A stretch of 64,000 bases of DNA from Lentibacillus jeotgali. GTDB taxonomy: Bacteria > Bacillota > Bacilli > Bacillales > Amphibacillaceae. Each line of letters starts with the position of its first letter. Positions within the stretch are counted from its first letter, which is position 1. Below the pieces are notes generated by a model. It did no database searches. It worked only from the letters and a program-made list of their open reading frames with translations, and was not told the origin of the DNA. Below, one piece after another: positions 39,272-49,984 of the stretch. The stretch lies in assembly GCF_000224785.1 (NCBI RefSeq), contig NZ_AGAV01000014.1, positions 186,001-250,000 on the forward strand, written 5' to 3'. Made by a program: the position numbers and the translations under genes.

Positions 39272-41914
39272 CTATTTATTTAAGTGTTTTGTGACATATT
39301 CTTTGGCACTTTCCAGCGCGTCATTAATTTTACCCGCGTTTTTTCCGCCTGCCTGAGCCATATCGGGACGGCCGCCGCCACCGCCACCGCATATTTCTGC
39401 AGCCTGCTTAATCATATTGCCGGCATGCAGACCTTTCGGAGTTAAATCTTCGGTCACGCCAGCAGCCAATTGAACTTTCTGATCGTTTGCGGCCGCCAGC
39501 AGGATGACACCTGACTCAAGTTTTTGTTTCAGATCATCCACCATGTTCCGGAGTTGATTCATATCTCTTACGCTGACTTTTTCAGCAAGCACTGTCACAC
39601 CATCGACTGCTTCACTGTTTTCAAGGATGGATGAGGCTTCCTGGTTTGATAATTTTGCATTCAGCGATTCATTTTCTTTTTGCAGTGATTTGATTTCATC
39701 ATACAAACCTTCGACACGTTCCACGACATTGGCATCATTCGTTTTCAACAGGTCAGCAGCTGCCTGCATTATGCCCAGCTTTTCGTTCATATAATCGTAT
39801 GCCTGCTTGCTTGATACAGCTTCAATCCTCCGTGTGCCGGCGCCAATCCCGGTTTCGGAAATGATTTTGAATAAACCGATTTCGTCCGTGTTTCCGACAT
39901 GGCAGCCGCCGCACAGCTCAATACTGTAATCACCAATTTGCACAACCCTGACGATGTCGCCATATTTTTCACCAAATAGAGCCATCGCACCCATCGCTTT
40001 GGCTTCCTCAAGCTTTTTATGATCAATGACAACCGGGATCCGGTCCCAAACCTTTTCGTTTACTTTTTGTTCGATTTGGTTCAGCTGTTCCTGGTTTACA
40101 GAACTGAAATGGGAAAAATCAAATCGCAGCCTGTCCGGTGTTACAAGAGATCCTGCTTGGTTGACGTGTTCACCGAGTACATCCTTCAGTGCCTGATGCA
40201 GCAAGTGTGTTGCGGTATGGTTCTTCACAATCCCGGAACGGAAAGCTGTTTCAACCGCTGCTTTGACATTTTCCCCTGTCCGGATTTCACCCTCTTTGAC
40301 ACGAACTCTATGAACGTTCTGGCCTTTTGGTGCTCTTTGGACATCCTCAACATATGCAGATGCGTTGTCGGTATATATCCAGCCATTGTCAGCGATTTGA
40401 CCGCCGCTTTCAGCATAGAATGGTGTCTCCTTCAGGAAGATGAATACAATATCCCCCGCTGCCGCTGAATCAGTCAGTTCTTTTTTGTTAACAATCACGT
40501 CAATTACTGTTTCCACTTCCAGCTTATCATACCCGACAAAAGTGCTGTTCGTCTCGATTTCACCCAGCACACTGTCCTGAATCTGCATTGAATCGACCTT
40601 TTGCCGTGCATTTCTGGCCCGCTCACGCTGCTTTTCCATTTCCTCTTCAAATCCTTGTTCATCAATAGTAAAACCATGCCCAGCAACGTATTCTTCGGTC
40701 AGCTCTTTCGGAAAACCGTACGTATCATATAATCTGAACACTTCTGCTCCTGGAAAAACAGTACTTCCCTTTCGTTCCTCTTTTTGAATAATGTTATTTA
40801 ATATCGCCAGACCGTCATTGAGTGTTTCATGGAACCGTTCTTCTTCTTTTTTGATGACCTTTTCAATATAATTTTGCTGTTTAAGCACTTCAGGATAGAA
40901 ATCCTCCATGATTTCGCCAACGGTCGGAACCAATTTGTACATAAATGGTTCATCAATTCCAAGATGCTTGGCAAATCGTACAGCCCGGCGCAATAACCTG
41001 CGGAGCACATAACCTCTCCCTTCGTTGGAAGGAAGCGCCTTGTCGCCCACTGCGAATGCGACGGTGCGGATATGATCAGCTATGACTTTAAATGCGGTAT
41101 CATCCTCTTCATTCTGCCCGTAAGTTTTACCGGAAATAGCTTCTGTCTGGCGGATTAGCGGTATGAACAGATCAGTTTCAAAATTTGTCGGTGTGTCCTG
41201 AATAACCGATACAACCCGTTCAAGTCCCATACCGGTATCAATATTTTGCTTCGGCAGCGGTGTATACGTATGGTCCGGGTTATGGTTGAATTGGGAGAAG
41301 ACCAAATTCCAAATTTCAAGATAACGCTCGTTTTCACCGCCTGGGTAAAGTTCAGGGTCATTCGGATCGTTTCCGTAATACTCGCCGCGATCATAAAATA
41401 TTTCTGAATTAGGGCCGCTTGGTCCCTCTCCAATATCCCAGAAATTTTCTTCAAGTCTGATTATCCGTTCTTCCGGGATCTGTATATCGTGAAGCCAGAG
41501 ATCGTAAGCCTCATCGTCCTCGGGATGAACGGTAACAGATAAGAGTTCAGGATCAAACCCAATCCATTTATCACTGGTCAAGAATTCCCACGCAAACTCA
41601 ATGGCTTCTTTTTTAAAATAGTCGCCTATTGAGAAGTTGCCAAGCATTTCAAAGAAGGTATGATGTCTTGCTGTAAACCCGACGTTTTCAATATCATTTG
41701 TGCGAATTGATTTCTGCGCATTCACAATTCGCGGATTTTCCGGGATAATGCGTCCATCAAAATATTTCTTCAGCGTTGATACGCCGCTGTTGATCCACAG
41801 CAATGTCGGATCTTCTTTCGGAACCAGTGATACACTCGGTTCCACCTGATGTCCTTTTTCTTTAAAATAGTCAAGAAACATTTGCCTGACTTGAGCTGAT
41901 GTTAACCGTTTCAT
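39272..41914 (-). CDS. alaS: Alanyl-tRNA synthetase
   Basis: Charges tRNA-Ala and edits mischarged Ser or Gly. The 880-residue protein has the class II catalytic core (motif 2 near [20 protein letters not shown]), the tRNA-recognition domain, the editing domain zinc site HTATHLLH and CGGCHVGN, and the C-Ala domain with the Gly-rich [16 protein letters not shown] near the end. The ATG at 41914 is selected because GGAGG lies 7 nt upstream and it matches the family start ([17 protein letters not shown]). Expression is controlled by the Ala-specific T-box upstream. Confidence 0.98.
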   Translation of the reverse strand: MKRLTSAQVRQMFLDYFKEKGHQVEPSVSLVPKEDPTLLWINSGVSTLKKYFDGRIIPENPRIVNAQKSIRTNDIENVGFTARHHTFFEMLGNFSIGDYFKKEAIEFAWEFLTSDKWIGFDPELLSVTVHPEDDEAYDLWLHDIQIPEERIIRLEENFWDIGEGPSGPNSEIFYDRGEYYGNDPNDPELYPGGENERYLEIWNLVFSQFNHNPDHTYTPLPKQNIDTGMGLERVVSVIQDTPTNFETDLFIPLIRQTEAISGKTYGQNEEDDTAFKVIADHIRTVAFAVGDKALPSNEGRGYVLRRLLRRAVRFAKHLGIDEPFMYKLVPTVGEIMEDFYPEVLKQQNYIEKVIKKEEERFHETLNDGLAILNNIIQKEERKGSTVFPGAEVFRLYDTYGFPKELTEEYVAGHGFTIDEQGFEEEMEKQRERARNARQKVDSMQIQDSVLGEIETNSTFVGYDKLEVETVIDVIVNKKELTDSAAAGDIVFIFLKETPFYAESGGQIADNGWIYTDNASAYVEDVQRAPKGQNVHRVRVKEGEIRTGENVKAAVETAFRSGIVKNHTATHLLHQALKDVLGEHVNQAGSLVTPDRLRFDFSHFSSVNQEQLNQIEQKVNEKVWDRIPVVIDHKKLEEAKAMGAMALFGEKYGDIVRVVQIGDYSIELCGGCHVGNTDEIGLFKIISETGIGAGTRRIEAVSSKQAYDYMNEKLGIMQAAADLLKTNDANVVERVEGLYDEIKSLQKENESLNAKLSNQEASSILENSEAVDGVTVLAEKVSVRDMNQLRNMVDDLKQKLESGVILLAAANDQKVQLAAGVTEDLTPKGLHAGNMIKQAAEICGGGGGGRPDMAQAGGKNAGKINDALESAKEYVTKHLNK

Positions 41915-41956
41915 CTTTTTACCTCCACCATTCATAGTCTCCTGGAAACCCTGGTT

Positions 41957-42003
41957 TATTGCAAAGCTTTTACAGTGAAAAGCCTCCGTTGCTCTTATGC
42001 AGT
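41957..42003 (+). repeat. Hairpin-plus-tail repeat, family 4, copy 2
   Basis: AAGCTTTT / AAAAGCCT hairpin then CCGTTGCTCTTATGCAGTAA. It lies within the alaS leader between the T-box terminator and the ribosome site, and shares the tail block with 37850-37893 and 49260-49312. Confidence 0.45.
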
Positions 42004-42024
42004 AAGAAAGTATCTACAGGTATT

Positions 42025-42331
42025 AAAAAAATCTCCTCTCCAGTTATGTTAGAGACGAGATATCGCGGTACCACCCTAATTATGAATGAGCTTTTCATTC
42101 ATCACTCTGCATGATAACGGTATGAAACCGACGGGAATTAACCGTACTCAGGTTTAGCTTCCATGACTCGACATTCAGGATTCTTCCAGCCTGCTGAAAT
42201 CCCTCTCTGCAGTGTCTGGCTGAGCAGTATTGATCCAATAATACAGATTATTCGGATTCTATATACAACTTCCAAACACTTTTGAATGGAGGCACATGTA
42301 CTCGTAACCTTCAGCGTATTCTCACGTATTT
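42025..42331 (-). promoter_or_regulatory. T-box leader of alaS (Ala specifier)
   Basis: The minus strand shows the T-box sequence AGGGTGGTACCGCG (42064-42077). A terminator follows (ATCTCGTCTC / GAGAGGAGAT, then a seven-T run, 42025-42061). The stem I elements CAGAGAGGG and GGCTGGAAG are present. The specifier codon is GCT (42156-42158) in the context GGAA-GCT-AAA, which names alanine and agrees with the downstream alaS. Uncharged tRNA-Ala should favour the antiterminator and allow read-through. Confidence 0.95.
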
Positions 42332-42337
42332 GCTGAT

Positions 42338-42366
42338 AGTATAGACAACTATACTCCAATTGTCAA
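42338..42366 (-). promoter_or_regulatory. Sigma-A promoter of the alaS leader
   Basis: TTGACA, a 17-nt spacer and TATACT on the minus strand, consistent with transcription starting near 42331. The -35 overlaps the stop codon of the upstream transporter gene. Confidence 0.85.
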
Positions 42367-43439
42367 TTATTCTTTCTGACGGATATGGTATGTGATATGA
42401 CAACATTTAGTACGGCCAAGACTGGTACAGCCAGAATCATTCCGATCACACCGCTTAATTGACCGCCCAATAATAGTGCAAAAATGATGGCGATTGGATG
42501 AATATTAATACTTTTGCCAACAATGTACGGCGAAAGCAAATTCCCGTCAATTACCTGAATTGCAAAGATACCCGCCAGTACGAACAAAACCAGTTTGCCC
42601 GAAATAGTCGCCGTTATGGCAACCGCTGGAATTGCGCCGATAATCGGCCCAAAATACGGGATAATATTCGTCAGCCCCATAATAATAGCAAGTAATAATG
42701 CGTAAGGGATGTCTAAAAATTTAAATAAGGCAAAAGCAGTTACCCCGACAAACAGGCAAACAATAAGCTGTCCTCTTATGTAACTTCCAAGTCCTTCATC
42801 AATTGATTGGCAAAGTATCCGGGTACGTTCATGGTATTTCCAGGGAATCCACTTTTTGACATATTTTTTTATCGTTTCAAAATCCTTTAGAATATAGAAA
42901 ACCAGAACCGGTATGACCGTAATGACAATTATCATATCGAATATTTTGGTGAAGCTCCGAACCAGATCTGTCAGCAGATCCTCGATATATGTTTCTGCTT
43001 CGGATATCAGTCCATCCATCCTGTCATGGACCGTTTCCGGCAAAAAGGATGTATATTCATAAAGGCTGTAAATAATGTTCCGGTACATCTCAATCATTTG
43101 CGGCAATTGCTCCTGCAAATCGCTGGTCTGTTCGATAACAGCCGGATAAATACGATAAATCAGATAACCTGCCCCGCCGAAAAACAACATATATATCAAT
43201 AAAATAGCCAGGCTTTTCGGAAGACCGTGCTTATGCATTTTTTGAATAATCGGATAAAGCAGATAGGCAATCAAAACAGCAATCAGAAATGGAAGCAGCA
43301 GATGCCATAGGAATGAAAATACAGCATCATATACTGGAAAAAGTTTAACGAGTAAATAGATAAATAAAAATGAAAAAATGCCGGTTATGATCCAAAAGAG
43401 AAAATTCAATGGTTTATTATCCCGGAACATATCCACCAC
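42363..43439 (-). CDS. AI-2E family transporter (YrrI)
   Basis: Polytopic membrane protein of the TerC/YdiK-type AI-2E exporter family. Its substrate is not known; some members are Na+/H+ antiporters. The 358-residue protein has about seven spans: two N-terminal pairs, a long extracellular helical stretch (about 100-150), and a C-terminal bundle with GLTNIIPYFGPIIGAIPAV and YIVGKSINIHPIAIIFALLLGG, which are family motifs. It corresponds to B. subtilis YrrI, between yrzR and alaS. Confidence 0.88.
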   Translation of the reverse strand: MVDMFRDNKPLNFLFWIITGIFSFLFIYLLVKLFPVYDAVFSFLWHLLLPFLIAVLIAYLLYPIIQKMHKHGLPKSLAILLIYMLFFGGAGYLIYRIYPAVIEQTSDLQEQLPQMIEMYRNIIYSLYEYTSFLPETVHDRMDGLISEAETYIEDLLTDLVRSFTKIFDMIIVITVIPVLVFYILKDFETIKKYVKKWIPWKYHERTRILCQSIDEGLGSYIRGQLIVCLFVGVTAFALFKFLDIPYALLLAIIMGLTNIIPYFGPIIGAIPAVAITATISGKLVLFVLAGIFAIQVIDGNLLSPYIVGKSINIHPIAIIFALLLGGQLSGVIGMILAVPVLAVLNVVISHTISVRKNN

Positions 43440-43475
43440 CCCCTGAAAAAGGGAAGCTTACTAGTGATGAGAGAA

Positions 43476-43667
43476 TTACCATTGAATTTTCCTTTCGTCT
43501 TCCGTAAATAAATCATCAAGAGAGCTTAAAGAACCATCTGCTTCAACCTGATGAATCGCTAGTTTTTCATTTATTACGGTCAGTTCAATAAAGCAATTCC
43601 AGCAATAGAATTGCTGCGATCCAATTTTCCCTATATCTTTGCCACGGCAATTCGGACATACCAACAT
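43476..43667 (-). CDS. yrzR: YrzR-like zinc ribbon protein
   Basis: A 63-residue protein with two CxxC pairs (CPNCRGKDIG and CWNCFIEL), the pattern of a zinc ribbon. The ending DGSLSSLDDLFTEDERKIQW is acidic. Function is unknown. The ATG at 43667 has AAGGAG 7 nt upstream; the upstream in-frame codon at 43691 lacks one. Position next to the AI-2E transporter gene matches B. subtilis yrzR. Confidence 0.82.
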   Translation of the reverse strand: MLVCPNCRGKDIGKIGSQQFYCWNCFIELTVINEKLAIHQVEADGSLSSLDDLFTEDERKIQW

Positions 43668-43751
43668 AGAAAAGCTCCTTTTAACCCGCATCTAGCTGGC
43701 ATTAAGTTCCCACTGCATAATACACATTGAACCCTTGTGGGAGGCTGGGAA

Positions 43752-43827
43752 CGACTGCCAGTAAATGTCCGATTCAAACCCCTAAGAATCAGTGAGGAAT
43801 ATACACCTCACAGAATCTCACTTTATT
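43752..43827 (-). repeat. Intergenic palindromic repeat, family 1, copy D
   Basis: On the minus strand: ATAAAGTGAGATTCTGTGAGG, a loop, CCTCACTGATTCTTAGG, TTTGAATCGGACATTTACTGGCAGTCG (split here for length, read as consecutive blocks). The same block order is seen in copies A, B and C, with lower identity. It lies between recD2 and yrzR. Confidence 0.65.
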
Positions 43828-43868
43828 TTTCTATGCTTGCCCGAATCTAAAAAAATTATACATGTTTT

Positions 43869-46193
43869 TCACATAAAATCGTAGGGTGTGATTTCTTTAT
43901 CCTCCGTCTCCTGATCCTGACTCGTATCAAAATCATGCAGGCGTTCACGAAGCTGCTCTTTAAGCGATGTGAAACGCTTATTGGAATCAAGGGTTCTGAC
44001 GCCTCGTAAAAACGCACGTTTATCACCGCAGATAATCAGTGACTTCTTGCTTCTGGTGATCGCCGTGTAAAGCAAATTCTTCTTAAGCATTCGATTATAG
44101 GCGGAAACTACTGGCATGATAACTATTGGAAATTCACTGCCCTGTGATTTATGGATGGAAATACAGTAAGCATGCATAACATTCACATAATCTTTCCGTT
44201 CGTATACGACTTCTTTACCGTCAAAGTCAACAACAAGCTGTTCAGCATGATCAACATTTTCATCTTCTTCAAATATAGCAACCACTTCACCGATATCGCC
44301 GTTATAAATAGCATCTTCCGGCTGATTGACAAGCTGCAACACTTTATCGCCCACGCGGAAAATAATTTCTTTTGCTTTTATTTCCCGTTTCCCGTCTGAC
44401 GCAGGATTTATAAGTGACTGCAAATGTCGATTGATTTCTGTTATGCCTGCCTGCGAACGATACATTGGTGCCAGAACTTGAATGTTTTTCAGGTCGATGC
44501 CTTTTGCTTGCGCCCGCTTAAATACAGCAGTCACGACATCAATCAGCTGATGTTCGCTGCAGGATATAAAGCTGAAGTCGCCGGCTTTATGTAAGACACT
44601 TTCGTCACACATACCTTGTTTAATTAAGTGTGCCAGCTCAATTATTTTCGATCCTTCTTTTTGCCGGTAGACATCTTGGAGGCTGACATACGGAATCAAT
44701 TCACTCCAGAGCAAATCAGCCAAAACTTGCCCAGGGCCAACTGATGGCAGCTGATCCTCATCTCCTACAAGCAATACTTGCATATCATCCGGAATTGCCT
44801 TGAACAGACTATTGGCAAGCCAAATGTCAACCATAGAAAACTCATCAACAATTATATATTTGCCCGCTAGCTGCTCGTATTCATTTTTCTCAAAACCATT
44901 TTGTCCGTCCCAGCCCAATAACCGGTGGATCGTTACTGCTGGAAGACCGGTTGATTCGCTCAGCCGTTTGGCAGCCCTGCCAGTTGGCGCTGTTAAAACA
45001 AACGGATAATCTGTTTCAGAATCATAGGCATCCGGATCGGAGGACATTCCGTGAATGTCTGCATAGGCGTTGAGTATCCCTTTGACAACGGTTGTTTTAC
45101 CAGTTCCCGGCCCTCCGGTGACAATCATTATTTTGGACCTGAGTGCCTGCTGGATTGCCTCGAATTGTTCTTTGCCATAACTGAGCACTTCCTGTTCCTC
45201 AATATCGCCGATAATCTTCATTAGTTCTGCTAAAGGGGTATCATGTTCAACAGGCTTGGTGATCAGTCGTTTAACATTAGCGGCAAATCCGTCTTCAGCA
45301 TAATAAAGTGACGGCAAATACACATTTCCGCCGCTCATGATTACTGTCTTTTCTTGATTTAATTCTTCCAGACGATCTGTCACCATTTTATCTGTGAGGG
45401 AGGCATCAGGATTCACCAGTAAATCAATAACCTGGCGCACACACGTTTCCACCGGCAAAAATACATGACCAGCCTGGACGTTTTTTTGCAGAATATAAAT
45501 ACACCCGGCACCGATACGGCTGGGGTGTGTTAATGACAAACCATTCCCGCGGGCTATCTGATCAGCTGTCTGAAAGCCAAACCCTTCAATATCAAACACA
45601 TACTGATAGGGGTCTTCCTGCAATACGTTAATGGCTTCGTCCTTATATTCCTTATAAATTTTTTGAGCCATCTTAAGGCCTATTCCGTATTTGGATAAAT
45701 AAACCGCGATATGCTCAAAACCCTGATTTTCCGCCAGCTTCTCAGCAAGCTTGTCTGCTTTATCTTTTTTTAAGCCTGGAACATCAGCCAGGATATTTTT
45801 ATCATTTAAAATCTTGGAAATCGCGTTGTCTCCCAGTGCTGTGACAATTTTTTCGGCCGTTTTTTTGCCGATTCCATGAAACATATCACTGGAAAGATAT
45901 GCAATGAGTCCGTCTTTTGTATCCGGAATAAATGTCTGGTACGCGGACACTTTGTATTGCAGGCCAAACTTAGCATGCCGTTCAAAGTCTCCATAAAAAT
46001 AATAGGCAGCTGTTTCCTCCAGACCTGAAAAATAACCTTTTATAACAATATCTTTTTCCGGGAAATCCTCATTTGTATCAAGAATTTTTATTTTGGCGAT
46101 GGAGAAGTCTTCCTGATCACTATGAAATATCGTATACAGCAATTCTCCTTTTATAAACCCTTGCTCCTGCTGAGACTGTCTATCCGTTGTCAT
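43869..46193 (-). CDS. recD2: ATP-dependent RecD2 DNA helicase
   Basis: 5'-3' superfamily 1B helicase involved in replication-fork and mismatch-repair functions. It lacks the RecBC partners. The 774-residue protein has the RecD2-specific N-terminal extension with helix-hairpin-helix segments (FHGIGKKTAEKIV), Walker A VTGGPGTGKTTVVKG, Walker B IIVDEFSMVDIWLA, VLLVGDEDQLPSVGPGQVL, and the C-terminal motif AYCISIHKSQGSEFP with YTAITRSKKSLIICG. It corresponds to YrrC, downstream of the TPR gene. Confidence 0.95.
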   Translation of the reverse strand: MTTDRQSQQEQGFIKGELLYTIFHSDQEDFSIAKIKILDTNEDFPEKDIVIKGYFSGLEETAAYYFYGDFERHAKFGLQYKVSAYQTFIPDTKDGLIAYLSSDMFHGIGKKTAEKIVTALGDNAISKILNDKNILADVPGLKKDKADKLAEKLAENQGFEHIAVYLSKYGIGLKMAQKIYKEYKDEAINVLQEDPYQYVFDIEGFGFQTADQIARGNGLSLTHPSRIGAGCIYILQKNVQAGHVFLPVETCVRQVIDLLVNPDASLTDKMVTDRLEELNQEKTVIMSGGNVYLPSLYYAEDGFAANVKRLITKPVEHDTPLAELMKIIGDIEEQEVLSYGKEQFEAIQQALRSKIMIVTGGPGTGKTTVVKGILNAYADIHGMSSDPDAYDSETDYPFVLTAPTGRAAKRLSESTGLPAVTIHRLLGWDGQNGFEKNEYEQLAGKYIIVDEFSMVDIWLANSLFKAIPDDMQVLLVGDEDQLPSVGPGQVLADLLWSELIPYVSLQDVYRQKEGSKIIELAHLIKQGMCDESVLHKAGDFSFISCSEHQLIDVVTAVFKRAQAKGIDLKNIQVLAPMYRSQAGITEINRHLQSLINPASDGKREIKAKEIIFRVGDKVLQLVNQPEDAIYNGDIGEVVAIFEEDENVDHAEQLVVDFDGKEVVYERKDYVNVMHAYCISIHKSQGSEFPIVIMPVVSAYNRMLKKNLLYTAITRSKKSLIICGDKRAFLRGVRTLDSNKRFTSLKEQLRERLHDFDTSQDQETEDKEITPYDFM

Positions 46194-46211
46194 ACGAATA
46201 ACCTCGCTAAC

Positions 46212-46883
46212 TTACATTTCGGTATTATCCCATACCTCCATGATCTGTTTTTTAGCATTTGCTGCCAGGACATGCTCAGGCTGAATCGCCAGCGCCTGAT
46301 TGAAATGATCCAGTGCCGCGGACAGACTCTCCTCATATAGGGCAACCACTCCCAGGTTATAGTGTGCATCGCTGTGATCATCATCGAGCTTCAGCACTTC
46401 TTGAAAGACTGGCTTGGCTTCATCAACATGCTCGCTTTGCGCCAGTGACAGCCCGTATTGAAACAAGTACTCTGTATCCTCAGGGCTTAATTCCGCAGCA
46501 CGCATTAAGTACGGGAGCGACAGTTTATACTGCTCCTGATGAAAGAACGTCATGCCAAGCAGATAATAGGCATCGGCTTCTTCCAAACCGATTTCAATGG
46601 TCTTCAACAAATATTTTTGCGCTCGTGGATAATCGGATTCTTCATAGCAGAGGTTTCCCAGACCATAATAGGCGGTGGCTGCATTTCCGTCCAGTTCGAT
46701 TGCCCGTTCATAAAAGCGCCATGCACGTTCTGCGTCATTTATATGCTGCAATAAATTACCAAAATTTATATAGCCGACCGGGTCTTTTGGATTTTCTTCA
46801 ATAATATCATTAAACAGTCCTGCTGCTTCTTCATATTTCTGTTCTTTCATGAGCTTAATCGCCCGTTCATTTTTATCCATCAT
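46212..46883 (-). CDS. yrrB: Tetratricopeptide repeat protein (YrrB)
   Basis: A 223-residue protein made almost wholly of six TPR units (for example AYYGLGNLCYEESDYPRAQKY and AHYNLGVVALYEESLSAALDHFNQA). It lacks a signal peptide or catalytic domain, so it is likely a cytoplasmic scaffold. No partner is known. It lies between mnmA and recD2, as B. subtilis yrrB. Confidence 0.9.
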   Translation of the reverse strand: MMDKNERAIKLMKEQKYEEAAGLFNDIIEENPKDPVGYINFGNLLQHINDAERAWRFYERAIELDGNAATAYYGLGNLCYEESDYPRAQKYLLKTIEIGLEEADAYYLLGMTFFHQEQYKLSLPYLMRAAELSPEDTEYLFQYGLSLAQSEHVDEAKPVFQEVLKLDDDHSDAHYNLGVVALYEESLSAALDHFNQALAIQPEHVLAANAKKQIMEVWDNTEM

Positions 46884-46945
46884 CTCACCTCATCCTGGAT
46901 AAACGTCCATTTCATTTATCATACATATAACGAGCCGTAATCCGT

Positions 46946-48070
<1,125 letters not shown>

Positions 48071-49213
48071 TTAATTTGCTGCCCTTTTGACGATCTTTGC
48101 AACACGCTCAGCTGCCTCGCTTACATTCTCCGGTGTATTAGAGGATCCGAAACTGAACCGGATTGAATTCGTGGTCCGTTCATTATTATCGTCATACATG
48201 GCTGAAAGTACATGAGAAGGCTCGACTGACCCTGCAGTACATGCGCTTCCGCTCGATGCTGCCATCCTGTCCAGATCAAAATTGGTCAAGAGCGACTCCA
48301 CGTTGGTACCCGGAAAACTGAGATTGAGAATCGCTGCAACCGCTTGTTCCAGGTTACCATTCACGTAATATTCTATCCCGTTTTCAGAGAGCTTTTCCAT
48401 AAATTGTTCCTTGTAATTCATGTACGTTTGTTTTCTTTCTTCCTTTTCTGCCATCACCAGTTCAACAGCCTTTTGAAAACCAGCAATGGCTGCAACGTTT
48501 TCTGTACCCGGACGGCGTTTCCGTTCCTGTTCTCCGCCAAACTGAAGTGCTTCAATCTTTACATCTTTTGAAACATATAAAAACCCGATACCTTTGGGAC
48601 CGTTTATTTTGTGGGATGAAACCGTCAGAAGATCAATCCCGGATTCCTTAACGTCAATATCCAATAATCCAAAAGCCTGTACAGCATCGGTATGAAAATA
48701 CGCCTGATGATTTTTTAGCAGATTTCCAATTGTCTCGATTGGCTGAATCATGCCCGTTTCGTTATTAACATACATGACCGATACTAAAATGGTCTCGTCC
48801 GTCAAAGCATCATTCAGTTCATCAACACTAACCCTTCCCGTTTCATCAACGGGAAGATAGGTCACATCAAACCCCTGCTCCTCCAGAAATTCAGCTGTAT
48901 GGAGCGCAGCATGGTGTTCCTGGACAGTGGTAATGATATGGTTCCCTTTTTCTTTATTAGCCATAGCGGTACCTATCATTGCCAGATTGTCTGCCTCAGT
49001 CCCGCCGCTTGTAAACACAATCTCTTTTTCGTTTGCCTGAATGCTTCCGGCCATTGTTCGTCTTGCTTCATCAAGATAAAGCCTTGCTTTGCGTCCAAAT
49101 GAATGAACACTTGACGGATTACCGAAAACTTCCGTCATTACAGGCGTCATGGCTTCAATCACCCGCTGATCCATCGGGGCAGTTGCTGCATGATCCAAAT
49201 AGATATATTCCAT
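48071..49213 (-). CDS. Cysteine desulfurase (YrvO, IscS/NifS family)
   Basis: PLP-dependent enzyme that removes sulfur from cysteine as a persulfide. In B. subtilis YrvO delivers it directly to MnmA for tRNA thiolation. The 380-residue protein has the PLP lysine in SSHKINGPKGIGFLYV, HHAALHTAEFL, and the active cysteine loop SSGSACTAGSVEPSHVL. Adjacency to mnmA (15 nt) and cymR supports the YrvO role over iron-sulfur assembly. Which desulfurase it corresponds to cannot be proved from sequence alone. Confidence 0.94.
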   Translation of the reverse strand: MEYIYLDHAATAPMDQRVIEAMTPVMTEVFGNPSSVHSFGRKARLYLDEARRTMAGSIQANEKEIVFTSGGTEADNLAMIGTAMANKEKGNHIITTVQEHHAALHTAEFLEEQGFDVTYLPVDETGRVSVDELNDALTDETILVSVMYVNNETGMIQPIETIGNLLKNHQAYFHTDAVQAFGLLDIDVKESGIDLLTVSSHKINGPKGIGFLYVSKDVKIEALQFGGEQERKRRPGTENVAAIAGFQKAVELVMAEKEERKQTYMNYKEQFMEKLSENGIEYYVNGNLEQAVAAILNLSFPGTNVESLLTNFDLDRMAASSGSACTAGSVEPSHVLSAMYDDNNERTTNSIRFSFGSSNTPENVSEAAERVAKIVKRAAN

Positions 49214-49259
49214 TTTTATTACCCTTTCAAGATGTTTACTAATTGAGATACAGTTAAAA

Positions 49260-49312
49260 AGCTTGGCTTACCGCCAATCTTTAATGGTGCCTAAGTTGTA
49301 CTTATGCAGTAG
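49260..49312 (+). repeat. Hairpin-plus-tail repeat, family 4, copy 3
   Basis: GGC / GCC arms around CAATCTTTAATGG, then GCCTAAGTTGTACTTATGCAGTAG. The tail block closely matches the copies at 37850 and 41957. It directly abuts a MITE-like remnant, as copy 1 does. Confidence 0.5.
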
Positions 49313-49387
49313 AGGGTGGTACAAAAGCGTTTTTATAAATTCCGAACTATTCGTCTTTAAAGTTGTTTTTTGTTATGCTCCAGCCTC
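49311..49387. mobile_element. Short MITE-like remnant (GTTGGGACA family)
   Basis: The ends GAGGGTGGTACAAAA and GTTATGCTCCAGCCTC are imperfect inverted repeats of each other. The flanks TTTTATAAATTCCGAAC and TTCGTCTTTAAAGTTG match those of the element at 37894-38124. The central hairpin block is missing, so it is a deletion derivative. It lies between cymR and the cysteine desulfurase gene. Confidence 0.55.
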
Positions 49388-49420
49388 TTCATGCAAACAT
49401 ACAATAGCGTTCATTAAATC

Positions 49421-49840
49421 TTAAATATAAAACATATATGCATCCTGCACTTGATCATTTTCATGCTGTTTCAGATCTTCCAGTGTTGTTGTATCCAACA
49501 CTTCTTTAACCGCATCCCTGATTCGTATCCATAGGGCCTGTTTTGCCGGTTCCTCTTCCTCTATCCCTTCGACAGGAGAAATTGGGCCTTCAAGCACGCG
49601 GATAATATCGCCTGTTTTTATGTCACGCGGATCTTTTGTCAATTCATAACCGCCATACGCGCCGCGGACACTTTTAATCAGCCCTGCATTCCTCAGCGGT
49701 GATGCCAATTGTTCCAGATAATGCTCGGATAACCCTTTCTCCCGCGCGATTGCCTTCAGGGATATTGGTCCCTTGCCATATTTTCTGGCGAGTTCCAGCA
49801 TAATGGTTAAACCGTAACGGCCTTTTGTTGAAATTTTCAT
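49421..49840 (-). CDS. cymR: Cysteine metabolism repressor CymR (Rrf2 family)
   Basis: Master repressor of cysteine metabolism genes, working with CysK in B. subtilis. The 139-residue protein has the Rrf2 winged helix (SLKAIAREKGLSEHYLEQLASPLR), the wing VRGAYGGYELTKDP, and DIIRVLEGPISPVEG. It contains no cysteine, so it cannot carry an IscR-type cluster. It lies upstream of the desulfurase-mnmA pair with about 200 nt of repeat-rich spacer between them. Confidence 0.94.
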   Translation of the reverse strand: MKISTKGRYGLTIMLELARKYGKGPISLKAIAREKGLSEHYLEQLASPLRNAGLIKSVRGAYGGYELTKDPRDIKTGDIIRVLEGPISPVEGIEEEEPAKQALWIRIRDAVKEVLDTTTLEDLKQHENDQVQDAYMFYI

Positions 49841-49889
49841 TGATTACACCTCGCGTTAGCTACAACGTTCATTAGTCACAATACAAAAC

Positions 49890-49898
49890 ATTATAGCA
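49890..49898 (-). promoter_or_regulatory. Extended -10 promoter before cymR
   Basis: TGCTATAAT on the minus strand (extended -10 TGn plus a perfect TATAAT), about 50 nt before the cymR ATG. The -35 is poor, which fits an extended -10 promoter. Confidence 0.5.
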
Positions 49899-49984
49899 TG
49901 AATAACCTGTTTCTTGCATTTTAACACAATCAGAATTACGCTTTTAAATATACATCTTATTATTTTATAAAAAGGACGATCAAA

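Noticed and set aside
46313-46804. 163-codon open frame on the plus strand opposite the TPR gene
   Set aside because: Antisense to repeated TPR coding sequence; the composition reflects the codon bias of the other strand and no domain is recognisable.
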